Positions 11,120 to 20,686 of a stretch of 64,000 nt of DNA are shown piece after piece. Each line of letters opens with the position of its first letter. Within the stretch, counting starts at the first letter, position 1. The notes under the pieces were generated by a model that was given only the letters and a program-made list of their open reading frames with translations, was not told the origin of the DNA and ran no database searches. A program made the translations under genes and the position numbers. Source of the DNA: Ruegeria sp. EL01 (GTDB lineage: Bacteria > Pseudomonadota > Alphaproteobacteria > Rhodobacterales > Rhodobacteraceae); NCBI RefSeq assembly GCF_900313035.1, contig NZ_OMPS01000041.1:1-64000 (forward strand). The letters run 5' to 3'.

Positions 11120-11728
11120 CTATGACAACCTCGCAAGATGACGCTGCATCACCGTGCGGGCACGCACGGCATCACGGTCCTTTATCGCGGCCAGAATGGC
11201 TGCATGATCCGGGTCGTCGCGCCGGCGCCATTTTGCCGTGTGACGCTTGTTGAAATGCCAAGTATATAGCAATTGCAGGTTGCTGATTTCAGCGATCAGG
11301 CGCGGCATCTGGCACGCGGCGATGACAGCCATGTGAAAGCGCTGGTTAGCCTCCTCCCAGTCCTCAGACGTTTCAGCGGCGTTACATTCTTCGTGGATCT
11401 GCTTGATCTCCGCGATCTGGTTTGACGTCAGATTGGGCACTGACCGCTGCAATGCGGCTGGTTCCAGCGCACTGCGCATAACGCGCAACTCTTCCACCGC
11501 ATCCTGATCCATAGGGGCCACACACATACCTCTGCGCGGCAAGCTAACCGCCAGTCCCTGTGATGCAAGTCGCAACAAGGCTTCACGGACAGTGACCTGG
11601 CTTACGCCGAACTCGCAGGCGATCAGGTCCTGCGGAAGCTTTTCTCCGGGTTGAAACTCACCCCGGACAATTCTCGCCGATAGCTTTTGTGTAATGTCAT
11701 CCGATTTCTTGATCTGCTGATCCGACAT
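11120..11728 (-). CDS. bioR: GntR-family regulator, probable biotin repressor BioR
   Basis: 202 residues from the ATG at 11728, with an N-terminal winged helix (KLSARIVRGEFQPGEKLPQDLIA, VSQVTVREALLRLASQGL) and a C-terminal FCD domain (RFHMAVIAAC, DDPDHAAILAAIKDRD). BioR proteins are GntR/FCD regulators that bind TTATMKATAA sites, and such sites lie before bioB here. The gene is convergent with bioC, an arrangement known in other Rhodobacterales. An ATG at 11752 is an alternative start. No BioR box was seen before this gene, so autoregulation is not evident. Confidence 0.82.
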   Translation of the reverse strand: MSDQQIKKSDDITQKLSARIVRGEFQPGEKLPQDLIACEFGVSQVTVREALLRLASQGLAVSLPRRGMCVAPMDQDAVEELRVMRSALEPAALQRSVPNLTSNQIAEIKQIHEECNAAETSEDWEEANQRFHMAVIAACQMPRLIAEISNLQLLYTWHFNKRHTAKWRRRDDPDHAAILAAIKDRDAVRARTVMQRHLARLS

Positions 11729-11752
11729 CTGGCCCCCGTCGATCTTGCCCAT

Positions 11753-12126
11753 AACAATCCGCGTATCAAGACGATTACCGATATGTGCCTGATTGGGCAA
11801 CAGACCAGCTCTGATCCTTCCCCACTGAAGTGGCCCTCCGATATGCTTAGGAAGACGGAGGAAAGAGATGGCAAACAAGTGACCGAAGCCGGAAGAGATT
11901 TTCATCAAGTTACGGCTGGTTGAGGTTCTGACTAAACAAAGGGAAAAGATCAAACGAAAGACGCTCGAAGCGCGTCGCTTGCATCACCGCCAGCACGCCG
12001 CATAATCAAACCAATTAGATGAGCCAGTCTCTCTTCTAGTTTAAGACGCTCTTGGTTCCAAAAACTCTGACAACGGACAATCAATGAACGTCAGCCGTCA
12101 AAAGTGTGCAACAGAGTCCTCACAAG
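11753..12126. other. Intergenic region with no recognised gene
   Basis: About 370 bp between the start of the BioR-like gene and the stop of the gspJ-like gene. Open frames run through it but show no family signature. In an intact type II secretion operon, gspK would be expected to follow gspJ here; nothing like it is seen. Confidence 0.45.
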
Positions 12127-12702
12127 TTACCGCAAAACTGGTCTAACTATAAATGCATGCCAATCCGATATGCGTTCGTCTTGAGTGTCGATTTTTATCA
12201 GATCCGGCAAACGGGACGGATCGTTCCAAGAATCGTTCCAAGTCTGCTGTTCCGTTTGTGTGTCATAGTAAGAAAATACCAAATCCATTCCGTTGGCTGC
12301 TGTGACGTTGTGGGTGGTTACGGTTGCTCCGCCATCATCGATCTCAGAAACGGTCAAAATCAGGGCGCTAGATACACTTTCTAAAGAAACTCTAAGGGCG
12401 GCGGCGTCCTTCGCGAACCCTTTCGTATGCGTTGTTGTAAATTCCAACCTTGTGGGTTCGCCAGCAAACTCAGTGGGGTAAGCAGTGATAGACGACGGGG
12501 GAGCAGCACTGATCAACCAAGACCTTACGCGTGCTTTCATAGCGGCATGGGTGGCGATCTCAGGATCGATGTGCGCGCGACTGTACACCAAAACTGCAAA
12601 GTTCAGTGACCCGGACAAGCCTACGGCGATAAGGGCTAGCAGCGCCAATGCGATTAGAAGCTCAAAGAGACTAAGGCCAGATCGCGCGTTCATTCGATCC
12701 AC
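12127..12702 (-). CDS. gspJ: Type II secretion minor pseudopilin, GspJ-like
   Basis: 191 residues with a prepilin signal (ARSG|LSLFELLIALALLALIAV; cleavage after Gly, Glu at +5 of the mature part) and a GspJ-type body (SRAHIDPEIATHAAMKARVRSW). An internal ATG at 12693 is a possible start. It overlaps the gspI-like gene. The frame is intact, but the operon around it is broken, so function is doubtful. Confidence 0.75.
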   Translation of the reverse strand: MDRMNARSGLSLFELLIALALLALIAVGLSGSLNFAVLVYSRAHIDPEIATHAAMKARVRSWLISAAPPSSITAYPTEFAGEPTRLEFTTTHTKGFAKDAAALRVSLESVSSALILTVSEIDDGGATVTTHNVTAANGMDLVFSYYDTQTEQQTWNDSWNDPSRLPDLIKIDTQDERISDWHAFIVRPVLR

Positions 12703-13046
12703 CTTATCTCGTTGGTTTCGAAGATAACGTGCTTCCTATTGTCTTCGACGCTTATGGTGATTTCAGCCAGAGCAAACTGTGTGAATTTGTTGTCATGGGG
12801 GGAAATACGCTGGCGCACCACCCATTCGCCATGTCTTTCGGTAGATTCTCCAAATTCCAGAGGGCGGCTAACACCCAGTTCACTCATTCTGGAGTATGCA
12901 ATATCTGCAGCCAAAATACGTTTTGCACTGGAAGCAGAACGTTCTAACAACTCTGCCTGGCGTGGTAGTACGACTGACAGAACCATCGTCATTACCGCAA
13001 AAGCGATCAGCACTTCAAACAACGAGTACCCTGCGCGACTACTCAT
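12690..13046 (-). CDS. gspI: Type II secretion minor pseudopilin, GspI-like
   Basis: 118 residues with the prepilin motif SRAG|YSLFEVLIAFAVMTMVLSV and a short GspI-type tail (WVVRQRISPHDN). Start and stop overlap the neighbouring pseudopilin genes by a few bases, as in a coupled gsp operon. Confidence 0.78.
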   Translation of the reverse strand: MSSRAGYSLFEVLIAFAVMTMVLSVVLPRQAELLERSASSAKRILAADIAYSRMSELGVSRPLEFGESTERHGEWVVRQRISPHDNKFTQFALAEITISVEDNRKHVIFETNEIRWIE

Positions 13047-13434
13047 CGTCGAGCCCTACGGTTACTTGACCCGTCAAAGGCGAAATCTGTAGTATTCCTT
13101 GGCTTTGTCCCGAAGCCAAACACACTTCACCTCCTGCTGCGGTGCCATCGGGGTAAAAATCCAACTCCACAAGCTCGTCACGGCAATCAGAAATCTCGAC
13201 TGCAGCCACCTGATCGGATCGGATCGCATGCAAGCGCGCTTCGCTGACCTCGGAGATGAAATCCGAAATCACTTTGTTCAACAGCATCTTATCCGACGGT
13301 GGACGAAAGCTGGAAACAGAGATTGTGACCACCAATGCGAGAATTGAAAGCGCGATCAAGACTTCGAACAACGAGAAACCTTCGGTGCCCATTGAGCGTG
13401 AAGCTGAACAACAGGCACTTTCAGAATGCGACAT
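13039..13434 (-). CDS. gspH: Type II secretion minor pseudopilin, GspH-like
   Basis: 131 residues. The prepilin motif MGTEG|FSLFEVLIALSILALVV is preceded by a 14-residue extension if the ATG at 13434 is used; the ATG at 13392 gives the usual short leader. The body SEARLHAIRSDQVAAVEI fits GspH. It overlaps the end of the gspF remnant by 14 bp. Confidence 0.75.
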   Translation of the reverse strand: MSHSESACCSASRSMGTEGFSLFEVLIALSILALVVTISVSSFRPPSDKMLLNKVISDFISEVSEARLHAIRSDQVAAVEISDCRDELVELDFYPDGTAAGGEVCLASGQSQGILQISPLTGQVTVGLDDE

Positions 13435-14125
13435 CGTTCAGTGACATAATTGCTGAAATTGTTGACATAATGACACCACCGACGCCGAGGCCAATCGCAA
13501 GAGTCAGTAGCGGCGTTATCATCCGAATGGATTGCGACCGAATCTGAGAATTGCGGGCACGGAGGTCTGCGACCAGCCGATCCAAAACCTGGTTCATCTG
13601 ATCTGAAGCTTCGGCGGCTTCAATCATTGCTACGGTCAAAGGGTCGATCAAAGACGTCCCTTGCAACGTAGACGAAAGACTGTCTCCGGCGACAATCATT
13701 TCTCCTGCTCGCTCTAGCAGGTTTTGATAGGCACGTTGATCCGTTGCCTGTCGCGCGATTTCAACCGCTCGCGGAAGCGTTGAGCCAATTGACAGCATCA
13801 TGGTCAAGGCATCAAGGATTCTGAGGGTCTCTGGAATTCGCAAATATTTTCCAACAAGCGGTAATCTCAGGAGAAGCGGGTATGCCGATTGTTTTAGTTT
13901 CCTTTTAAGGGCTTGCCAAAGCGCAAGAGAACCGATGCCCAGAACAATGAAAACAGGCCATCTTTCCACTAGCAGATCGCGAAACCCGGCCATGCTGCCC
14001 AAGACAAAAGGTGGTTCCGTATCTGCGTTCTCAAAAACTGGAATCAGTGTTGGGGCCAGGTAAAGAACAAGCAGAGCAATCACGAACAAGGACATGACGA
14101 TTAGAATAATCGGATAAATCCTCGC
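13421..14125 (-). pseudogene. gspF: gspF remnant (C-terminal half of the T2SS inner-membrane platform protein)
   Basis: Only about 230 residues of a protein that is normally near 400. What remains is the second GspF repeat: ARIYPIILIVMSLFVIALL, VGKYLRIPETLRILDALTMM, IEAAEASDQMNQVLDRLV and a final membrane segment. Homology is lost upstream of about 14125, and the frame hits TAA at 14147-14149. The N-terminal half is replaced by the inverted gspG fragment. The longest ATG-started frame begins at 14095. Confidence 0.8.
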
Positions 14126-14535
14126 AGAGGAACCGCCGCAGCGGCGTTACAATTTTGGAAGTGCTAATTGTTCTAGCAATCGTCGCGATGATCGCGGCGG
14201 TCGCAGGCCCTCGGCTGATTGGGTATCTGGGACGCGCCAAATCCGAAACCGCCCAACTTCAAGTCAGGCAGATTGGAAATGCGCTTCAGCTATTTTACAT
14301 TGATACAGGGCGATACCCGACCAATTCTGAGGGCCTGACGGTGCTAGTAGAAACACCGCCAGGAGACATCTCATGGGCGGGCCCGTACCTAGATAGCAAC
14401 GAAGGCCTGAACGATCCATGGGGTAGGACATACGTCTACTCAGAGCCTGATGAACAGGGCAAACCCAGCGTTGTCAGCTATGGCCGAGATGGAGCGCCCG
14501 GAGGAACCGGTGAGGACGGTGACATTGCAGGCTAA
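14110..14535 (+). pseudogene. gspG: gspG remnant (major pseudopilin without a start codon)
   Basis: The frame reads RNRRSG|VTILEVLIVLAIV and continues as a normal GspG (FYIDTGRYPTNSEGL, DPWGRTYVYSEP, SYGRDGAPGGTGEDGDI). After the in-frame TAA at 14107-14109 there is no ATG or GTG before the prepilin cleavage site. The TTG at 14155 would start inside the conserved helix and remove the leader. It points away from the gspF remnant, so gspF and gspG are no longer in operon order. Confidence 0.78.
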
Positions 14536-14761
14536 GCCTGTTTATCAATGGTAATGCCCGATCCCAACCAATCATCGCCAATCCATTGTCGGACCTGCTG
14601 ACGGTCAATGCAACTGACCCGGTCGGGTTGATTAAGCAGCTCTGCAGGCGCTGACCAGACCTGTCGTTCACTTGCACGTCTCATCATTTAATGTTAACAA
14701 TTAACATATGAATTAAGAAGCTATCAAGCGATAGCGAAATGATCCGTAGGGAGAGCTTACA

Positions 14762-16696
14762 ATGCAGTTCCATCTGAATGGATTCAAGCCGGGCAATTAT
14801 CAGGTTCCTGATGCAGCTAGAAAGCCTTACCCCAACCCTCCCATTGAGGACCTGCCTAGCGAAGTGGACGTTCTGATCATCGGCACCGGCCCCGCAGGCC
14901 TGACCATGGCGCGGCAGATGTCCGAGTTCTCTGACATAAAAACCTGCATTGTTGACATGGAACCTGGTCCGTTGCTGTTCGGGCGCGCAGACGGCATCTC
15001 CTGCCGGACAATAGAAATCATGGAGGCCTTCAACAGCAGCGAAATGGTGGTCAAAGAGACCTACCAGCTGAAACAAAACACGTTTTGGGAACCGGACGAA
15101 GCAAACCCCAAGAACATCAAACGCACCGAGAAGATCGCCGATGCACGAGCCGGTCTTTCTGAGTTTTCACACGGTATTGTCAATCAGGCGCGCCTACACG
15201 AACTACTGATCGATGGTATGGCGAACTCGATCACCAATCTTCGCCCGCACTATAGCCGCGCATTGGTCGACATGGACATTGATGACGGTCTCACTCAGGA
15301 TCTGGATGCTTACCCGATAACCGCGACATTCAAACGAACCGACGAAGCGGGTGCCGACAAGGTCGAAACGGTCAAAGCGCGTTTCATCGTAGGCAGCGAT
15401 GGCGCCAGAAGCCGCGTTCGCAAAAGCTTAGGCATCTCGCTAGAGGGCGATTCCGCCAACAAGGCTTGGGGCGTCATGGACATCCTGCTCAACACGGATT
15501 TCCCGGACATCCGCGTCAAGAGCTTTATCCAATCCAAAGACCATGGTGCCGTCATGACAATCCCGCGCGAGGGCGGCTACCTATGTCGATTCTATGTTGA
15601 GCTGGATCTGATTGACAAGAACACGCGCGCGTCGGACATCGATGTGACCGAGCAGGACCTGATCGCGAAAGCGCAGAAGATTTTCCATCCATACACACTG
15701 GACGTGAAAGAAGTGGCTTGGTGGTCAATCTATTCCGTGGGTCAACGCATCGCCGAGCGTTTTGACAACCGACCAGTGGGAAGTCCGGACGATATTATTC
15801 CGCGCGCCTTTGTTGCCGGTGATGCCTGCCACACGCACAGCCCCAAAGGCGGTTGGGGCCTGAACACTTCATTGCCAGACACCTTTAATCTCGGCTGGAA
15901 AATGGCGTCAGTTCTCCAAGGCAGGAGCGATCCAAAGTTGCTCAGCACCTACAGCACGGAGCGGCGCAAAGTTGCACAACAACTGATTGACGCAGACAAA
16001 GAGCTGTCAAAACTGGTTGCGACACGGCCAACGACAGGTGATGCTTCAGAGCAGGCTAAAATCGACACGGCCGAAATCGAAGCCTTTATGAAGCGGCAAA
16101 GCGGCTTTGTAAGCGGAACGTCAATCGAGTACTTCCCATCTTACATTTGCACGGGGCAAGAAAACCAACATTTGGCGGCTGGGTATAAAATCGGTCAACG
16201 GTTCCACTCGGCAGAGGCGACTCGCGTGGCCGATGGCAGAAGCCAGCATTTGGGCCACTTGGTCAAGGCCGACGGTCGCTGGCGCATCTTCTTGTTTGGT
16301 GGCTCTCAAGATCCGACCCAGACTTCGTCCGCAGCATATCAACTCATTGATTTTCTGGCTAACTCCGCCTCTTCACCAGTGAACAAATACACGTCGAAGG
16401 GCTCTGATATTGACTCGGTCATTGACACCTATGCTGTCTTCCAGCAACGGGATTTGTCAATGCATGATCTACATGGCTACCTGTGGCCAGGAAAAGGCAA
16501 GTACGGGCTGCGAGACTATGAAAAAGTATTCCACGCCCAAGAGGGTAACGACGTCTACGACCTTCGCGGCATTGACCGCAGCAGTGGCTGCGTTGCGATA
16601 GTTAGACCTGATCAGCATGTCGCCTCGATCTTGCCCGTCTCAGCACATGTGGAGCTCTCAAGGTTCTTTGATGTCTTCATGATTGAGCAGCCATAA
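14762..16696 (+). CDS. FAD-dependent aromatic monooxygenase, MobA-like (3-hydroxybenzoate 4-monooxygenase type)
   Basis: 644 residues. N-terminal FAD fold (DVLIIGTGPAGLTMARQ at about 36-52), the DG block (FIVGSDGARSRVRKSLG), the GD block (AFVAGDACHTHSPKGGWGLNTSLPD) and a C-terminal thioredoxin-like domain as in phenol hydroxylase. The opening MQFHLNGFKPGN and many internal blocks resemble MobA of Comamonas as I recall it, so hydroxylation of a phenolic acid with NADPH is likely. Where MobA has AGQGMN after the GD block, this protein has GGWGLN. The ribosome site GGGAGAG at 14749-14755 supports the start. The exact substrate is unknown. Confidence 0.82.
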   Translation: MQFHLNGFKPGNYQVPDAARKPYPNPPIEDLPSEVDVLIIGTGPAGLTMARQMSEFSDIKTCIVDMEPGPLLFGRADGISCRTIEIMEAFNSSEMVVKETYQLKQNTFWEPDEANPKNIKRTEKIADARAGLSEFSHGIVNQARLHELLIDGMANSITNLRPHYSRALVDMDIDDGLTQDLDAYPITATFKRTDEAGADKVETVKARFIVGSDGARSRVRKSLGISLEGDSANKAWGVMDILLNTDFPDIRVKSFIQSKDHGAVMTIPREGGYLCRFYVELDLIDKNTRASDIDVTEQDLIAKAQKIFHPYTLDVKEVAWWSIYSVGQRIAERFDNRPVGSPDDIIPRAFVAGDACHTHSPKGGWGLNTSLPDTFNLGWKMASVLQGRSDPKLLSTYSTERRKVAQQLIDADKELSKLVATRPTTGDASEQAKIDTAEIEAFMKRQSGFVSGTSIEYFPSYICTGQENQHLAAGYKIGQRFHSAEATRVADGRSQHLGHLVKADGRWRIFLFGGSQDPTQTSSAAYQLIDFLANSASSPVNKYTSKGSDIDSVIDTYAVFQQRDLSMHDLHGYLWPGKGKYGLRDYEKVFHAQEGNDVYDLRGIDRSSGCVAIVRPDQHVASILPVSAHVELSRFFDVFMIEQP

Positions 16697-16829
16697 AGCG
16701 CCCACGCACATCTGTTTACAGCTAATCGACGGAAACCCGCAGCCCGCGCAAACCAAGCGAACTTCCTTGATGCTTTGGTAGAGGCAGGTCTTTTCGTAGT
16801 TCTGCGGATTGCCAACTAAAGGCGTAATA

Positions 16830-16853
16830 CAGGCCCGCCTGTCGGCGGACCTG
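16830..16853. terminator. Hairpin between convergent genes
   Basis: AGGCCCGCC-TGTC-GGCGGACCT forms a 9-bp stem with one mismatch and a 4-nt loop, between the monooxygenase (+) and the isomerase-like gene (-). There is no T run, so terminator function is only possible. Confidence 0.3.
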
Positions 16854-16915
16854 TGCTTCGGCCATGCGACGTAATGGGAGAAACATCGGCTGGCCGTTGG
16901 TGGCCTTTTACGAAA

Positions 16916-17779
16916 TCAGCCGAAATACTCCCGGAAGTGATCTACGCAAAGACGGAATCCCTCTTCAAAGCTTCCGTTTCCTGGATGGTAGACACTCTCG
17001 AACGATATGACGCCATCATAGGCGTCAGCTCTTAGGGCATCTGCCATGGGCTGGAATTGATCTGCCAGTTGGCCTTCACCCATTTGCTTGACCGTCAGCG
17101 TCGCGCGTGGAGTGTCGACCTGAACATCCTTGATATGGATATGTCCCAGGTAGCCATCTTTCACCTCGTCATATCCGGCGGGGAATGCCTGCTCGTGGCA
17201 CCAGCAGTTGTTGGCCGGGTCCCAGAGAACCTTCAACGTGCCCTTGGCATCCAGATCGTCGATCAGCTTGCGCCCGGTGTAGTTCGAATTCACCATGGTG
17301 CCATTGCCTGTTTCAACGACCAAAGTCACGTCCGCGTCCTTGGCGACATCAATCGCGGGCGCGATCAGAGGTAGCATCGCGTCCCAAGCGCCTTTGGCGA
17401 CATTCCATTTCTCGGCGCCTCCAAAGCCCCAAAGGATTTGTTCTTTTTTTGGGGTCATGATGCGCACCAACGGGCTGCCAACCACATGCGCCATGTCGAT
17501 TACGCGCTTCAAGGCATCCATGTGTTTGGTGTGCAGGTCATCCCCTGCTTTGTTCGCCCCGGTCATCCCGGCAAAGATATGGCGGGACAGGCAGGACACT
17601 GGTTTGCCCCGATCGCGCAGCAGGGTGTCAATCTCTTTGATCTCATCAGCTGAGTGATCGCCGACCTCGGTGTCACCAACAAATTGCAGTTCGGCATATT
17701 CGAGATCAAACTCGTCCATCACGTCTACCGCGTGTTTCAGATCACGGCTGATGCCATCACAGATAACGCCAAGTTTCAT
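16916..17779 (-). CDS. Sugar phosphate isomerase/epimerase family protein (TIM barrel)
   Basis: 287 residues of the xylose-isomerase-like TIM-barrel family: MKLGVICDGISRDLKHAVDVMDEF at the start, VVETGNGTMV, WDPANNCWCHEQ, GHIHIKDVQ and VISFESVYHPG supply the acidic and His ligands for a divalent metal. The start at 17779 has AGGA upstream; the longer frame would overlap the dehydrogenase gene. Downstream of a HIBADH-family gene and a TRAP transporter, it is probably part of one sugar-acid or polyol pathway. Substrate unknown. Confidence 0.85.
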   Translation of the reverse strand: MKLGVICDGISRDLKHAVDVMDEFDLEYAELQFVGDTEVGDHSADEIKEIDTLLRDRGKPVSCLSRHIFAGMTGANKAGDDLHTKHMDALKRVIDMAHVVGSPLVRIMTPKKEQILWGFGGAEKWNVAKGAWDAMLPLIAPAIDVAKDADVTLVVETGNGTMVNSNYTGRKLIDDLDAKGTLKVLWDPANNCWCHEQAFPAGYDEVKDGYLGHIHIKDVQVDTPRATLTVKQMGEGQLADQFQPMADALRADAYDGVISFESVYHPGNGSFEEGFRLCVDHFREYFG

Positions 17780-17792
17780 GGGTTTTCCTTTC

Positions 17793-18683
17793 TCAGCGGT
17801 GCAGCTCAGCGCCGACAATATCTTCGATAACGCGGGTACAAGCCCAGTTGTCGCCATCCGGGAACTTGGCCTTGCCTGCGTGAAAAATCTGCATCGCTGA
17901 CGAGGCAGTGTGCATCGGAACGCCCAGTTCTTCGGCCAGATCCAGCGAGATGGTCAGGTCCTTGTGCATCGTACCGATGCCGGATCCGGTATCCGCAAAC
18001 TTGCGGTCGATGATGTTTTCAAGCGCGGTATTGGTGCAGCCACACCCGGCGCCGGATGTTGAAAAAACCTTGAATAGGTTCGCACCCTTTACCCCTGCCT
18101 TTGCAGCCAGAACGGATGCCTCAAACGTCGCTGAAAAGATCGAGCCGATCAGGGTCTGCAAACACGCCTTCACGGTCTGCCCCTGCCCCGCTGCATCCCC
18201 GACACGGTGAATGGTGGCCGAAACCGCCTCCATTACCGGCTGGAATTCGTCCAGTACTGCGTCGGGCGCAGCTGCCATCATGGTCAGGGTGCCACCTTGC
18301 GCACCGGGAAATCCACCAGATACCGGGCTGTCGATCAGGTGAATGCCGGACCCGGCCATGGCCTCGCCGATCTCCCGCGCCTCTCGCGGTTTGATTGTGG
18401 CGGTCAGGATGATGGCGCCGCCCTGTGCCATGTGACTGACAAGTCCGTTCGTGCCAAGAATGACGGCTTTGGCCTGATCGCCGTTCATGACCATGACATA
18501 GACCGCATCGGCATTGGCGCCGACGTCGGCCACGCTGGTCGCCGGCGTTCCCCCCATTTCGGCCAACGCGCTCATTCGCGCCTCACTCAGATCAAAACCG
18601 GTGGTTTCGAACCCGTTCTTGATCAGGTTCTTGGCCAGCCCGCTGCCCATATCGCCCAATCCAATGACGCCTGCACGTTGCAT
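17793..18683 (-). CDS. NAD(P)-dependent oxidoreductase, 3-hydroxyisobutyrate dehydrogenase family
   Basis: 296 residues from the ATG at 18683 (AGGAAG upstream). It has the N-terminal Rossmann motif GVIGLGDMGSGLAKNLIKNG, the substrate-binding DSPVSGGFPGAQGGTLT and the catalytic lysine region GQGQTVKACLQTL. Members reduce or oxidise beta-hydroxyacids such as tartronate semialdehyde or L-threonate-type compounds. It sits between the TRAP genes and the isomerase on the same strand. Confidence 0.88.
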   Translation of the reverse strand: MQRAGVIGLGDMGSGLAKNLIKNGFETTGFDLSEARMSALAEMGGTPATSVADVGANADAVYVMVMNGDQAKAVILGTNGLVSHMAQGGAIILTATIKPREAREIGEAMAGSGIHLIDSPVSGGFPGAQGGTLTMMAAAPDAVLDEFQPVMEAVSATIHRVGDAAGQGQTVKACLQTLIGSIFSATFEASVLAAKAGVKGANLFKVFSTSGAGCGCTNTALENIIDRKFADTGSGIGTMHKDLTISLDLAEELGVPMHTASSAMQIFHAGKAKFPDGDNWACTRVIEDIVGAELHR

Positions 18684-18832
18684 AACTGTCTTCCTAATGT
18701 GTCGTCCAGCCGCGGCCGGAGTTGAGATTTGGCGCCCCGAAACTCCAAGGCGTCGATGTGTGCGGGGTTTCAGGCTTTGGCGGACCAAGGCCGGGCAGGT
18801 CCGGAAGACACCCCGCTGCCCAATTCTTTAGT

Positions 18833-20113
18833 TCAAGGCCCCATCACCGCGTCGGGTATCCACATGACCAATTGCGGAAAAACCGCGATCAAAAGCAGCA
18901 CCACCACATTGGCCATCAGGAATGGGGCGGCGCCGATGAAAATGCGCCCGATTGGCAGCCGGCAGATCGCAGCGCAGACATTCAGACAATTGCCGACAGG
19001 GGGTGTGCATGCCCCAACCGCCAGACCCGAGACCATGACCACGCCAAAATGCACACCCGACACGCCCATCTTTTCAGCTACTGGCAACAGAACCGGCGTC
19101 AGCAACAGGATTGCAGGGCTGACATCAATGAAGGTGCCTGCCAGCAGGATCAGAATCGCGGTCAGCACCATAAAGGCGACAGGGCCCAGCCCGAGTCCGG
19201 ACACTAAATCTGCAATCTGGTTGGGTACACGCTCGAGCGCGAGAACTGTGATGAACACCTGACTGAACGCGATGATCATCATGATCTTGGCCGACATGAT
19301 GATGGCGTGACGCATGGCACCGGGCAGATCCCGCAGAACGCCAAAGCCGACAATGAACAGGCCAATGATCAGGCCATAAACCACAGCTGCGCCCGCTGTT
19401 TCGGTAGGAGTAACAAAGCCAAAGACGACAGAGCCAACGATAAGAACGGGCATCATGGCGACGGCTGCTGAACGACGCGCCTGACGCCCTGCCTCGGCCA
19501 GCGTGAAAGGTACGTTTTCCGTCGGGTAATTGTACTTGCGTGCCAAGAGCCAAACGACAACCAGTTGCATCAGTCCGACCATGATTCCGGGAATGATCCC
19601 GCCCAGAAATAGGCGGCCGATGCTTTCTTCGGCGGCAACGGCGTAGATGATCATCGGAACCGACGGCGGGATGATCATGCCCATGGTGGACGAGGCAACG
19701 GTGATCCCGGCTGCGAAACTCTTGGGGTACCCCCGCTTCTCCATTTCAGGGATCAGCACGGATCCGATGGATGCGGTGTCTGACGCGGAAGATCCCGAGA
19801 TCCCGCCGAAAATCATCGAACCCACCACATTGACCAGACCAAGCCCGCCCTTGAGCCGTCCGACGAAGAACATCGACAGATCCAGCAAGCGCCGTGTGAT
19901 GCCGCTGGAATTCATCACCAATCCCATCAGGATAAAAAAGGGCAGCGAGACCAGAGGGTAGTTGTTGATCCCCGAAAAAAAGCGCTGAACAACAAATCCG
20001 GTCGCGGTTGGCGCTTCGATCAGGAAATACGCCAGCGAGGCCAGCCCCAGCGAATACGCGATCGGGACGCCGCAGACCAACAGAATTCCAAGAGTGGCGA
20101 ACAGGATCAGCAT
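18833..20113 (-). CDS. TRAP transporter large permease (DctM type)
   Basis: 426 residues, about 12 hydrophobic segments, with the TRAP-M blocks GVPIAYSLGLASLAYF, GGISGSSASDTASIGSVLIPEM, IPPSVPMIIYAVAAEESIGRLFLGG and TPVLLPVAEKMGVSGVHFG. The start at 20113 lies one base after the dctQ stop, so the two are coupled. It drives sodium-dependent uptake of an organic acid with the two other subunits. Confidence 0.93.
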   Translation of the reverse strand: MLILFATLGILLVCGVPIAYSLGLASLAYFLIEAPTATGFVVQRFFSGINNYPLVSLPFFILMGLVMNSSGITRRLLDLSMFFVGRLKGGLGLVNVVGSMIFGGISGSSASDTASIGSVLIPEMEKRGYPKSFAAGITVASSTMGMIIPPSVPMIIYAVAAEESIGRLFLGGIIPGIMVGLMQLVVVWLLARKYNYPTENVPFTLAEAGRQARRSAAVAMMPVLIVGSVVFGFVTPTETAGAAVVYGLIIGLFIVGFGVLRDLPGAMRHAIIMSAKIMMIIAFSQVFITVLALERVPNQIADLVSGLGLGPVAFMVLTAILILLAGTFIDVSPAILLLTPVLLPVAEKMGVSGVHFGVVMVSGLAVGACTPPVGNCLNVCAAICRLPIGRIFIGAAPFLMANVVVLLLIAVFPQLVMWIPDAVMGP

Positions 20114-20114
20114 C

Positions 20115-20618
20115 TCAGTCCTCCGGCATCCAGAGAACATCGATGGAATCCCGGCCACCCAGAGTCAGGACCACCCGAACAAAGCAGTAGAAAACGGCAA
20201 TCGCGCAAGATATCGGAACGATGATGAAGACATACCCTTGAGGCATCCCGAAGGGTTGCCACATATTCCGCCCCGGTCCTGCGATCCAGTCGAAGGACAG
20301 CCAGACCAGTGCTGCGTTCATCACGCCAACCAGAACAAGGCCCGCCACATAAAACGCCATTTTGACGTAGTAGGGCATCAGGTCGATGAAGAAGGTGATG
20401 GCTATGTGTTCACGCTTGGTGATCGCGACGGCTCCGCCTAATGCGGATGTGCACAGAAACGCGATCTTAACCTGCTCGTCGACGCCGTAGATTGCCATGT
20501 CGAAGGGCCGCATCAGGACCTTGGTGACGACAATCACCAGAAACATGCCGAATAGCACGACCATCAGCCCTTCGATGACGCGTGTCAGGACACGGTCGAT
20601 TGTGGAAAGCGTATCCAT
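20115..20618 (-). CDS. TRAP transporter small permease (DctQ type)
   Basis: 167 residues with four hydrophobic segments; VDEQVKIAFLCTSALGGAVAITKREHIAITFFIDLMP is the usual DctQ core (shown here only to name it in two parts: EQVKIAFLCTSALGGA and REHIAITFF). Partner of the large permease immediately downstream. Confidence 0.9.
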   Translation of the reverse strand: MDTLSTIDRVLTRVIEGLMVVLFGMFLVIVVTKVLMRPFDMAIYGVDEQVKIAFLCTSALGGAVAITKREHIAITFFIDLMPYYVKMAFYVAGLVLVGVMNAALVWLSFDWIAGPGRNMWQPFGMPQGYVFIIVPISCAIAVFYCFVRVVLTLGGRDSIDVLWMPED

Positions 20619-20646
20619 AGCCCGGTTCCGAGTAAGTGAGAGGTCC

Positions 20647-20669
20647 GGGCCCGGCTTTGCGCCGGGCCC
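20647..20669 (-). terminator. Intercistronic hairpin between dctP and dctQ
   Basis: GGGCCCGGC, a 5-nt loop, then GCCGGGCCC: a perfect 9-bp GC stem with no T run. Such stems after binding-protein genes usually protect the upstream message or reduce read-through, so more DctP is made than permease. Confidence 0.6.
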
Positions 20670-20686
20670 ACCGGTTTCAGGTCAAA

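Noticed and set aside
14474..14677. Minus-strand 67-codon frame after the gspG remnant
   Set aside because: Partly antisense to gspG and without any recognisable motif.
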